A stretch of 15,154 bases of DNA from Verrucomicrobiota bacterium (lineage in GTDB: Bacteria; Verrucomicrobiota; Verrucomicrobiia; Opitutales; UBA953), in the NCBI GenBank assembly GCA_009917805.1, contig RGES01000017.1, forward strand, positions 1 through 15,154. The letters run 5' to 3'. Below the pieces are notes generated by a model. It made no database searches and had not been told where the DNA came from. It saw only the letters and a program-made list of their open reading frames with translations. The position numbers and the translations under genes were made by a program. The first letter of the stretch is position 1, and each line of letters opens with the position of its first letter. Below, one piece after another: positions 1-6,171 of the stretch.

Positions 1-263
1 CCTTCCGGCGCGGACTCCCAGGCGGAAAAAATCGCGACCCCTTTGTCGGCGCCATCGGTGGCTCGGTGATAGACGACCCGATAGGGGATCTTGGCCGCCG
101 ACTCGATGGCGACGGCCCGGGTCCAGTCCGTCGACCCGTTGTCCGAGACCACGATCAGCACATCTGGGCAGTGGTTGGCCTGCAGGCTTTCGGCCAGTCG
201 GGCCAGACCAGGACCGAGCCGACGCTCCTCATTGCGCACAGGAATGACAATTAGCAGCGGCAT
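1..263 (-). CDS. Family 2 glycosyltransferase, N-terminal part (runs off the left edge)
   Basis: Reading the minus strand from the ATG at 263-261 gives 87 codons plus two bases before the window ends. The N-terminus has the hallmarks of a GT-A glycosyltransferase of family 2: a short strand plus loop (LLIVIPVRNEERRL, residues 3-16), then IVVSDNGSTDWT (about 44-55), the usual nucleotide-sugar-binding D-x-S/G-x-D-x-T turn, then DKGVAIFSAW (about 74-83), matching the G-K-G-x-A region. Family knowledge: such enzymes move a sugar from a nucleotide donor to a lipid, polysaccharide or protein acceptor at the cytoplasmic face. The acceptor cannot be inferred from this fragment. The start is well fixed: no ATG, GTG or TTG lies in frame between it and an upstream in-frame TGA. 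A GGAGG lies about 16 nt upstream, too far for an ideal ribosome-binding site, and can pair with a CCTCC beside the start codon. The gene is divergent from the DUF6662 pair. Confidence 0.8.
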   Translation of the reverse strand, partial: MPLLIVIPVRNEERRLGPGLARLAESLQANHCPDVLIVVSDNGSTDWTRAVAIESAAKIPYRVVYHRATDGADKGVAIFSAWESAPE

Positions 264-331
264 CGGGGAGGGATAAAATCCTCCATTTCCCTCGGTAACT
301 CAAACCTTTCATCACAAAGATGCGATTGAGA

Positions 332-346
332 TGAGAATGAGACTCA
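332..346. promoter_or_regulatory. Fur-like operator 1 (7-1-7 imperfect palindrome)
   Basis: The bases TGAGAAT-G-AGACTCA form a 7-1-7 imperfect inverted repeat (5 of 7 pairs match) with the layout of Fur-family boxes (TGA-AAT-N-ATT-TCA type). It begins right after a TTGAGA hexamer at 326-331. A second site of the same form lies 32 bp away centre to centre. The assignment to Fur rather than another Fur-family regulator is inference from the layout. Confidence 0.45.
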
Positions 347-355
347 GTTTCATCT

Positions 356-385
356 TTGACAAATGAGAGCGAGTCTCATTATCAC
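356..385 (+). promoter_or_regulatory. Candidate sigma70-type promoter of the DUF6662 pair
   Basis: A perfect TTGACA (356-361) is followed after 18 bp by TATCAC (380-385, 4 of 6 to TATAAT). Transcription would start near 391-393, leaving a leader of about 10 nt before the ATG at 402. That fits the absence of a Shine-Dalgarno sequence there (the bases just upstream are pyrimidine-rich). Fur-like operator 2 fills the space between the two hexamers, so a bound repressor would block polymerase directly. Confidence 0.5.
364..378. promoter_or_regulatory. Fur-like operator 2, inside the promoter spacer
   Basis: TGAGAGC-G-AGTCTCA has the same 7-1-7 form as operator 1. Its outer part is a perfect AATGAGA...TCTCATT inverted repeat with a 5-bp spacer (362-380). 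It lies exactly between the candidate -35 and -10. Two operators with the same half-site TGAGA and the same central G, 32 bp apart (about three helical turns), suggest cooperative binding of two dimers on one DNA face. Confidence 0.5.
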
Positions 386-401
386 ACACTCCTTCCTCCC
401 A

Positions 402-1214
402 ATGAAAACGCTCCTCACCACCCTCACCCTCGCCTCCGCCGCCACCGCCGTCGGCTGCGACAACCCCTTCGGTTACTCGTACCTCACGGAAACCATCAAG
501 CCGGGCCGCACGGAAATCGTGCAGTGGGTCACCGGCCGCTTCGGCCGCGACATGGGCTCCGGTTATGACGCCCGCTACCGTGGCTTCGACCTGAAGACCG
601 AATACGAGATCGGCCTCTCCGCCAACGAGCAGCTCTCGTTCTACTTCAACAACCGCTACCTCGACAACAGCGTCCGCGAAGGCTTGCGCTTCGACGGCAT
701 CCAGGTCGCCTACATGCGCATGCTGGCCAATCCGGACACGGCCGCCTGGGGCCAGGCGATCTACATCGAACCCGGGTACTCCCAGACGAGCTCCAAGGAC
801 GGATCGTTCCGCGACGAATACAGCCTCGAGCTGAAATACCTGCTCCAGCACAACTTCGGCGTCTCCCAGGAAAACGTCTACGCCGCCAACCTGATCGCCG
901 AAGTCGAACGCAAGCCGGCGACCGGCGCGGACGCCGTGAAGCTCAAGCTGACCCAGGGCATCGCCTGGGAACTGAACAAGCATTGGATCGCCGGCGTGGA
1001 GGTCGTCGCCGAAGCCGAGTGGGCCGAGCTGAACGACTTCGAATACGCCGCCGTGCTCGCCGGCCCCTGTGTCCGCTACCAGCGCGAGAACGGCTTCTTC
1101 GCCACGTTCACCGTGCTCGGTCAGGTCCTGGGTTCGCCCGCCGACAAGGGCGACCTGAACGTCAGCGAAAAGAGCCCCTACGAAGCCCGCCTCCGCTGCG
1201 GCATCGAGTTCTGA
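402..1214 (+). CDS. DUF6662-like secreted or outer-membrane protein, copy 1
   Basis: This 270-residue protein starts with an export signal (a short basic start, then a hydrophobic run of residues about 4-16, ending ATAVGC at about residue 19). The conserved start of the mature part, NPFGYSYLTETIKPGR, is followed by GYDARYRGFDLKTEYEIGLS; this is the pattern I recognise from DUF6662 (FGY...ETLPKG...EFYQW...D.KTE.EYGL). The rest alternates short amphipathic strands, and the chain ends in IEF, a terminal aromatic as in outer-membrane beta-barrels. The function of the family is unknown to me. I start at 402 rather than at the in-frame ATG at 363, because 363 lies inside the operator and would add a non-signal extension. 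The gene sits behind the Fur-like promoter and 56 bp ahead of its paralogue, probably in the same transcript. The cysteine at the signal junction is not a standard lipobox (A-V-G-C), so lipidation is uncertain. Confidence 0.75.
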   Translation: MKTLLTTLTLASAATAVGCDNPFGYSYLTETIKPGRTEIVQWVTGRFGRDMGSGYDARYRGFDLKTEYEIGLSANEQLSFYFNNRYLDNSVREGLRFDGIQVAYMRMLANPDTAAWGQAIYIEPGYSQTSSKDGSFRDEYSLELKYLLQHNFGVSQENVYAANLIAEVERKPATGADAVKLKLTQGIAWELNKHWIAGVEVVAEAEWAELNDFEYAAVLAGPCVRYQRENGFFATFTVLGQVLGSPADKGDLNVSEKSPYEARLRCGIEF

Positions 1215-1270
1215 CACCTCGCCCGTAGAAACGCCTTGAAAGCGGGGCGGGCAAAGGGGAGAAAGGTTTC

Positions 1271-2080
1271 ATGCGCCTCCCCACGCCCGCCCTGCTTTCC
1301 CTGTTCGCCGCCGCGACCGCCTTCGGTTGCGAGAATCCGTTCGGCTACTCCTACCTCGCCGAGACCCTTAAGCCCGGGAAATACGAGTTCGAGCAGTTCA
1401 TCACCGGCCGCTTCGGCAAGGACCTCGGCGCCGGCTATGACGCGCGCTACCGCGGCTTCGACCTGCGCACCGAGATCGAGTACGGCATCTCGCCCACCGA
1501 ACAGCTCGCGCTGGAGTTCGACCAGACCTACTTCGACACCGCCGACCGCGAAGGCCTGCGCTTCCGCGGCGTGGCCGTGGAATACATCAAGATGCTCGCC
1601 CACCCGGACAAGGAAGCCTGGGGCCGCGCGCTCTACCTCGAGTTGGGCTACTCGCAGGCCAGCCTGCATGACGGGCACCTCCGGGACCGCTGGTTCGTGG
1701 AGTCCAAATACATCTTCCAACATAACTTCGGCGACAACAGCCCGTGGATCTACGTCGCCAATCTCGGCGTCGAGCTCCTCCACACCAAGGGCGGCGAAGA
1801 TGCTTATGAACTGTTCGTCACCCAGGGCATCGCCTACCAGCTGACCAAGGAATGGGCCGTCGGCCTCGAGGCGTTCGCCGCCTCCGAATGGATCGAAGGG
1901 GCCGATTTCGAGGAATCCGGCGTGCAGATCGGACCGGCCATCAACTATCGCAAGGACGACTTCTCCGTCGCCTTCACCGTGCTGGCCCAGCTCACCGGCG
2001 CCCCGGCGAACAAGGGCAGCCTGAACGTCTCCGAGTACAGCCCGTACGAAGCGCGCCTCGCGCTCTCCTGGGAGTTCTGA
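1271..2080 (+). CDS. DUF6662-like secreted or outer-membrane protein, copy 2
   Basis: This 269-residue paralogue of the preceding gene shares its whole architecture: a signal sequence ending AAATAFGC, the block ENPFGYSYLAETLKPGK, then GYDARYRGFDLRTEIEYGIS, a shared GEQ/TEQL strand region, WGRALYLELGYSQ, and the C-terminal block NVSEYSPYEARLALSWEF with a terminal Phe. Similarity runs end to end, so this looks like a tandem duplication followed by substantial divergence. The start at 1271 is supported by a GGGGAGAAAGG purine tract a few bases upstream, unlike copy 1, which has none. The two genes are separated by 56 bp with no clear terminator and are probably co-transcribed under the Fur-like promoter. 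Both keep the Cys at the signal junction, which may mean a disulphide or lipid anchor matters. Role unknown; an envelope protein responding to metal supply is an inference from the promoter only. Confidence 0.75.
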   Translation: MRLPTPALLSLFAAATAFGCENPFGYSYLAETLKPGKYEFEQFITGRFGKDLGAGYDARYRGFDLRTEIEYGISPTEQLALEFDQTYFDTADREGLRFRGVAVEYIKMLAHPDKEAWGRALYLELGYSQASLHDGHLRDRWFVESKYIFQHNFGDNSPWIYVANLGVELLHTKGGEDAYELFVTQGIAYQLTKEWAVGLEAFAASEWIEGADFEESGVQIGPAINYRKDDFSVAFTVLAQLTGAPANKGSLNVSEYSPYEARLALSWEF

Positions 2081-2099
2081 GAAGCATAACAAGGTATCG

Positions 2100-2224
2100 G
2101 CGGCTAGCGGTTGGCGGATGGCGGTTGGGGAAAACGCTGAAGAACAGGCATGTCTGCATGGAATGCCCGCCCTGCATCGCATCCGTTCGACGACTTCAGG
2201 TGAGTCATTCCAACCGCTAACCGC
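2100..2224. repeat. Inverted heptamer arrays forming a long hairpin between convergent genes
   Basis: On the plus strand, four consecutive 7-mers of consensus GG-N-T-R-GC lie at 2102-2129. On the minus strand, two more copies of the same 7-mer lie at 2222-2209. As a result 2100-2114 (GCGGCTAGCGGTTGG) and 2210-2224 (CCAACCGCTAACCGC) pair over 15 bp with one mismatch; in RNA read from the minus strand that mismatch is a G-U wobble. The enclosed 95 bp have no recognisable gene. The element fills almost all of the space between the stop of DUF6662 copy 2 (2080) and the stop of dxs (2240). It could act as a transcript end or stabiliser for either side. A related 7-mer array occurs at 14243-14277. 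Confidence 0.7.
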
Positions 2225-2239
2225 GATTACCTGCCACGC

Positions 2240-4123
2240 TCACTTCAACGCCGCCTTCACGGTCGCCAGCATCTGGTCGGGCGAAAGGCCGTGGGCGGCG
2301 CGGAGCGTCTTCACGTCGGTGGCGTGGCCGACGAAGCGGTCGGGCCAGCCGAGCCGGACGATCGGCGTGCGCACGCCGTGTCCGGCGAGCGTCTCGAGCG
2401 CGCCCGTGCCGAAGCCGCCGGTGACGGCGCCGTCTTCGAGGGTGACGATGAGCTTGGCCGACCTGGCCTGTTCGACGAGCAAGGTGGCGTCGATCGGCTT
2501 GGCGAAGCGCGCATTGACCACGCCGACGGAGAGGCCCGTCTCGGCGGCCAGCTTGTCGGCGAGCGCCTGGGCTTCAGGCACCATCGTGCCGAGGGCCCAG
2601 AGCTGGACGTCGGCGCCGGCGCGCAGGACCTCGGCCTGGCCGAGCGGGATGAGCGCGGGCTGCGCCTTGATCGCCTTGCCGGCGGCGGCGCCGCGGGGGT
2701 AGCGGATGAACATCGGCGCGCCGGATTTCAGCGCGGTGTGCAACATGTCCGAGAACTCGTCCTCGTCCTTCGGCTGCATCAGCGTGACGTTCGGGACGCA
2801 GCGCAGGTAGGCGATGTCGAAGAGGCCGTGGTGCGTGGGGCCGTCGCTCGGCGAGACGCCGGCGCGATCCATGCAGAAGGTCACCGGCAGGCGCTGGAGG
2901 CACACGTCATGGATGACCATGTCGTAGGCGCGCTGCATGAAGGTGGAGTAGATCGCGCAGACCGGACGGAGGTCGCGGGCGGCGATGCCGGCGGCGAAGA
3001 GCGCGGCGTGCTCCTCGGCGATGCCGACGTCGTGATACTGCGCCGGCAGCTCCTTCTTCAATTGGTTGAGGCCCGTGCCGGAAGGCATCGCGGCGGTGAT
3101 GCCGACGACGCGGGCATCGGCCTTGGCTTCGCGCACGAGGAGCGAGCCGAAGACATCCTGCCAGGCCTTGGGAGCGCCGGGGGCGCCGGAAGCGAGCGAG
3201 TCGCCCGTCTCCGGATCGAAGGCGCCCGTACCGTGGAATTTCTCGGGGTTCTTCAGCGCGGCGCCGAGGCCACGGCCCTTCTCGGTGCGGACGTGGAGGA
3301 GGATCGGGCCGGTGGAGTCCTTGCAGAACTTCAGGTAGCGCTCGAGGGCTCCGAGGTCATGCCCGTCGATCGGGCCGACGTAACGGACGCCGTACTGCTC
3401 GAAGAGCGAGGAACTGTGGGTATACCAGTTCTTCACGTGGCGCTTGAAGCTGCGGCCGAAGTCCAGGAACTTCGTGCCGAGGCGGCTCTTGCCGAGGAAG
3501 CGCTTCAGTCCCTGCTGCGAATTATTGTACGGCCGCGTGACGATCAGACGGCTCAGGATGTCGGCCACCGCGCCGACGTTGCGGTCGATGGACCACTCGT
3601 TGTCGTTGAGGACGATGACCAGGCGCTTGGTCGACTTCGCGGCGTTGTTGAGCGCCTCCATCGTGACGCCGCAGGTGAGGGCCGCGTCGCCGATCAGCGC
3701 GACCACGTGGGAATCCTCGGCGAGGCGGTCGCGCGCGTTGGCGAGGCCGACGGCGGCGGAAAGCGCCGTGCCGGCGTGGCCCGCGCCGAAGACGTCGTGC
3801 AGGCTCTCCTCGCGGTTGAGGAAGCCGCTGAGCCCGCCCGTCGTGCGGATGCCGTCGAAGTCGGGGCCGTTGCGACCGGTGAGGAGCTTATGGACGTAGC
3901 CCTGGTGGGCCACGTCGAAGACGAACTTGTCCTGCGGCGTGCCGAAGACGCGGTGCAGCGCGATCGAGAGTTCGACCACGCCGAGGTTGGGTCCGATATG
4001 GCCGCCGTTCTTGGCGGTGACGGCGACGAGGCGTTCGCGGATCTCCTGCGCGAGCAGCGGCAGCTGTTCGGGAGCGAGGGCCTTGACGTCGGCCGGTCCG
4101 CGGATGGACGCGAGAAGCGACAT
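2240..4123 (-). CDS. dxs: 1-deoxy-D-xylulose-5-phosphate synthase
   Basis: The enzyme condenses pyruvate and glyceraldehyde 3-phosphate, using thiamine diphosphate, to make DXP, the first step of the MEP isoprenoid pathway (also a precursor for thiamine and pyridoxal). It has 627 residues, normal for DXS. The N-terminal TPP domain shows GHIGPNLGVVELSIALH (about 41-57), FDVAHQGYVHKLLTGR (69-84), the Mg/TPP motif from GDAALT (145-150) to LNDNEWSI (172-179), and YVGPIDGHDLGAL (248-260). The pyrimidine domain has the catalytic Glu in GIAEEHA (about 368-374) and DRAG...DGPTHHG (419-433). The C-terminal transketolase domain follows (about 500-627). The start at 4123 overlaps the xseB stop (TGATG), so the two are translationally coupled; a longer open frame upstream lies within xseB and is not coding. 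Several usually invariant positions differ: GDA where GDG is usual, and GHAGTA where GHSSTS is usual. Confidence 0.95.
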   Translation of the reverse strand: MSLLASIRGPADVKALAPEQLPLLAQEIRERLVAVTAKNGGHIGPNLGVVELSIALHRVFGTPQDKFVFDVAHQGYVHKLLTGRNGPDFDGIRTTGGLSGFLNREESLHDVFGAGHAGTALSAAVGLANARDRLAEDSHVVALIGDAALTCGVTMEALNNAAKSTKRLVIVLNDNEWSIDRNVGAVADILSRLIVTRPYNNSQQGLKRFLGKSRLGTKFLDFGRSFKRHVKNWYTHSSSLFEQYGVRYVGPIDGHDLGALERYLKFCKDSTGPILLHVRTEKGRGLGAALKNPEKFHGTGAFDPETGDSLASGAPGAPKAWQDVFGSLLVREAKADARVVGITAAMPSGTGLNQLKKELPAQYHDVGIAEEHAALFAAGIAARDLRPVCAIYSTFMQRAYDMVIHDVCLQRLPVTFCMDRAGVSPSDGPTHHGLFDIAYLRCVPNVTLMQPKDEDEFSDMLHTALKSGAPMFIRYPRGAAAGKAIKAQPALIPLGQAEVLRAGADVQLWALGTMVPEAQALADKLAAETGLSVGVVNARFAKPIDATLLVEQARSAKLIVTLEDGAVTGGFGTGALETLAGHGVRTPIVRLGWPDRFVGHATDVKTLRAAHGLSPDQMLATVKAALK

Positions 4124-4356
4124 CAGCCCTGCGAATCTTCGCCGCGCTTGCCCAGCTGCTCGATGCGCAGTTCCGCGGCCTCGAGCGACTTCTGGCAGGA
4201 CTTCAGCAGGCGCATGCCTTCCTCGTACTTCGCGACGAGTTCGTCGAGCGAGACGTCGCCGGACTCGAGGGACTCGACGAGCTGCTCGAGCTTCTTGAGT
4301 TCGGCCTCGAAGCCTTCCTTGCCGGAAGCCGAGGCGGGTTTCTTGTCCGCGCACAT
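4123..4356 (-). CDS. xseB: Exodeoxyribonuclease VII small subunit
   Basis: This 77-residue protein is the small helical subunit that assembles in several copies on XseA. The complex degrades single-stranded DNA to acid-insoluble oligonucleotides in repair and in processing of mismatch and replication intermediates. The body reads FEAELKKLEQLVESLESGD, then a VSLDELVAKYEEGMRLLK stretch, then a second helix (CQKSLEAAELRIEQL): the canonical XseB pattern of two antiparallel helices joined at G-D-V/L-S-L. I start at 4356 (ATG, MCADKK...), because the 24 residues an earlier in-frame ATG would add are low-complexity and unlike the family. The last base of the stop codon region is shared with the dxs start (TGATG). 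The large subunit gene xseA is not in the window; an xseB-dxs pairing is common in bacteria. Confidence 0.92.
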   Translation of the reverse strand: MCADKKPASASGKEGFEAELKKLEQLVESLESGDVSLDELVAKYEEGMRLLKSCQKSLEAAELRIEQLGKRGEDSQG

Positions 4357-4406
4357 GGACCTACTGTCAGCGGAGCCCCCTGCCCTCTCAAGCGGATTGT
4401 GCGGAC

Positions 4407-4679
4407 TCAGGCCAGAAGACGCGCCCAAGCCTGCGCGGCCGTGACGCCCCGGAGCTCGACGAGCTTCGCGGGCGACGCCGCCCCGGAGACCAAGGTCACG
4501 CCTGCGGCCGGGAGCCCGAGCCGGGCGGCGAGCAGGCAGAGGATCTCGCGGTTGGCCTTGCCCCCTTCGGGCGGCGCGGCGACGCGGACCTTGAGGGCTT
4601 CGCCCAGCCGGCCGACGATCTCCGAACGCGAGGCGCCCGGGACGGCCTTCACCTTCAGCCGGCAGGAGACGACGCTCAC
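4407..4679 (-). CDS. DUF167 / YggU family protein
   Basis: This 90-residue protein matches the small alpha/beta DUF167 (YggU) family along its length: LKVKAVPGASRSEIVG near the start (residues 8-23), then ALKVRVAAPPEGGKANREIL (28-47), then a Leu/Ala helix and VTLVSGAASPAKLVELRG (61-78). V-x-P-x-A/G-S and APPxxGKAN are the family signatures. The biochemical function is not established. The start is a GTG at 4679-4677 whose bases overlap the stop of the upstream peptidase gene as GTGA, a 4-nt overlap typical of coupled translation; no ATG offers a better start. It lies inside the exbB-to-dxs operon, 50 bp before xseB. Confidence 0.88.
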   Translation of the reverse strand: MSVVSCRLKVKAVPGASRSEIVGRLGEALKVRVAAPPEGGKANREILCLLAARLGLPAAGVTLVSGAASPAKLVELRGVTAAQAWARLLA

Positions 4680-5758
4680 AGATACCGCGTGAGGCCCTTC
4701 ACCGTCTTCGCGTCGAGGCGCCGGACGAGCGCGACGGCAAGGTCGACGCAGGCCTGCAGGTCGGCGACGTCGATGACGGCGTTGTGCGTGTGGATATAGC
4801 GCGCGGGCACGCCGAGCACGATGACCGGCACGCCGAGCTCGTGGGCCTGGAAGGAACGCGCATCGGTGCCGCCGGTGCGACGGACCGCGAGCTGGCAAGG
4901 GATCCCCTTCGCCGCCGCGACCTCGAGGGTCAGGTCGACGAGACGCGGATTCATGATGGCCGTCGGATCGTAGGCGCGCACCTGCACGCCGCCGCCGAGG
5001 GCGCCCTGGCATTCGCCATGCGGGGCGAGGCCGGGCAGGTCGTCGGCCGGAGGGCCTTCGAGGACGATGACCACGTCCGGTTTCGCGAGGCGCGCGGCCA
5101 CGACCGCGCCGCGGCAGCCGACTTCCTCCTGCACCGTCGCGACCGCGAGGAGGTCGCACGGGGTCGCGGAAGCGTCGAGCTCATGCGTCGCGAGCGTGAG
5201 GGCGGCCATGCCGACGCGGTTGTCGAAGGCCTTCGCCGAATAGAGGCCGGGCTCCGCGAGCGCCGTGAACGGGCCTTCCGGCACGACGGGATCGCCGGGA
5301 CGGAGGCCGAGACGCGCGACCGATTCCGCGGAGCGCGCGCCGATGTCGACGAGCACCTTGTCGGCCGAAGCCGCCTGGGCGCCGCCCTGATGGGGCGGGA
5401 GCGCGGCGACGACGCCGATGAATTCCTTCTGCGCGGCGCGCGACCAGACGCGGAGGCGTTGGGCGGCGAGGACGCCGTCGGGCCAGCCGCCCACCGGCGT
5501 GAGGCGCAGGAAGCCATCGTGCGTCACCGCCTGCACCAGGAAGCCGATCTCGTCCATGTGCGCCGTGAGCACCACGCGCGGGCCTTTCTTTTCCTTGGCG
5601 GGGGAAGCGAGGACGCCGCCGAGGCCGTCGGCCTGCAGCGTGCGGCCGCGGAGCTCGCGGACGAAGATCGCGCGGACCGCGTCCTCGTGGCCGGACGTGC
5701 CGTGGGCTTGCGTGTAGGCCTCCAGCAGGCGGAGGGCTTCGGAAGGACGCTTGGACAT
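4676..5758 (-). CDS. M42 family zinc aminopeptidase (glutamyl aminopeptidase / endoglucanase M type)
   Basis: At 360 residues it is the usual length of M42 (FrvX/YsdC/TET) cytosolic metallo-aminopeptidases, which form tetrahedral dodecamers and trim peptides left by the proteasome or Lon/Clp. The metal centre reads clearly: H67 in TAHMDEIGFL, bridging D179 in KAFDNRVG, catalytic E211 with ligand E212 in TVQEEVGCRG, and H323 in YIHTHNAVID. The fourth ligand, normally Asp in an A-x-D-V...D-x-PG loop, falls at E234 in VLEGPPADDLPG. The GGTDAR block at 296-301 is also typical. Substrate preference cannot be told from sequence. The gene starts 11 bp after exbD with no purine-rich site before the ATG, and ends overlapping the DUF167 start, so it is mid-operon. 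Confidence 0.9.
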   Translation of the reverse strand: MSKRPSEALRLLEAYTQAHGTSGHEDAVRAIFVRELRGRTLQADGLGGVLASPAKEKKGPRVVLTAHMDEIGFLVQAVTHDGFLRLTPVGGWPDGVLAAQRLRVWSRAAQKEFIGVVAALPPHQGGAQAASADKVLVDIGARSAESVARLGLRPGDPVVPEGPFTALAEPGLYSAKAFDNRVGMAALTLATHELDASATPCDLLAVATVQEEVGCRGAVVAARLAKPDVVIVLEGPPADDLPGLAPHGECQGALGGGVQVRAYDPTAIMNPRLVDLTLEVAAAKGIPCQLAVRRTGGTDARSFQAHELGVPVIVLGVPARYIHTHNAVIDVADLQACVDLAVALVRRLDAKTVKGLTRYL

Positions 5759-5769
5759 AAGGAAAGGGA

Positions 5770-6171
5770 TCAGCGTGGCTGGCGGGTCTGCAGGCGCGGC
5801 TTCAGGCCGGCCTTGGCCACGGCGTCGAGCGCGTGGACCGCGGCGCCCGTGAGCGACCGTTCGTCGGCGACGATCACCACTTCGGTGCCCGGCGACTTCA
5901 GCGCATGGTCGACGAGCGCCTTCGCCAGCGCGTCGGCGGCGATCGCCTTGCCTTCGAGGTAGAGCTTGCCGTCGCGGTCGACGCCCACGACGAGCGTCGT
6001 GGCGGGCGTGCCCTCGGAGCCGGCGGAAGCCGTGGGCGGGACAATCGCCATCGTGCGGGCCTGCTCGAGGCGGCCGCTGATGAGCAGGAAGAAGACCAGC
6101 ACCACCATCACGTCGATGAGCGGCACCACGTTGATGTCGGCGCGGCGGCGGCGCGTGACGACGAGGCTCAT
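5770..6171 (-). CDS. exbD: ExbD/TolR family biopolymer transport protein
   Basis: This 133-residue protein has the ExbD/TolR layout: a short basic cytoplasmic N-terminus (TRRRRADINVVPLIDVM), one membrane helix (about 16-33) with the essential proton-channel aspartate at D20, and a periplasmic domain (about 40-133) with the L-Y-L-E-G-K...ALAKAL pattern near 70-86 and VVIVADERSLTGAAVHALD (98-116). Together with ExbB it forms the proton-driven motor that powers a TonB- or TolA-like protein spanning to the outer membrane. The ATG overlaps the exbB stop as ATGA, so the pair is translationally coupled. No tonB or TonB-dependent receptor is in the window, so the partner is unknown; a TolQR-type role is equally possible. 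Confidence 0.9.
   Translation of the reverse strand: MSLVVTRRRRADINVVPLIDVMVVLVFFLLISGRLEQARTMAIVPPTASAGSEGTPATTLVVGVDRDGKLYLEGKAIAADALAKALVDHALKSPGTEVVIVADERSLTGAAVHALDAVAKAGLKPRLQTRQPR

Noticed and set aside
363..401. In-frame ATG at 363 as the start of DUF6662 copy 1
   Set aside because: It lies within the operator and between the -35 and -10, so it would probably be upstream of the transcript start, and it adds residues before a complete signal peptide.
312..2182. Long minus-strand frames opposite the two DUF6662 genes
   Set aside because: The plus-strand products have signal peptides, paralogy with each other and family motifs; the opposite frames resemble each other only because the sense genes do.
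2291..4444. 717-codon plus-strand frame opposite dxs and xseB
   Set aside because: It is antisense to two confidently identified genes and its composition (Arg/Val/Asp/Gly repeats) is that of a codon-position shadow.
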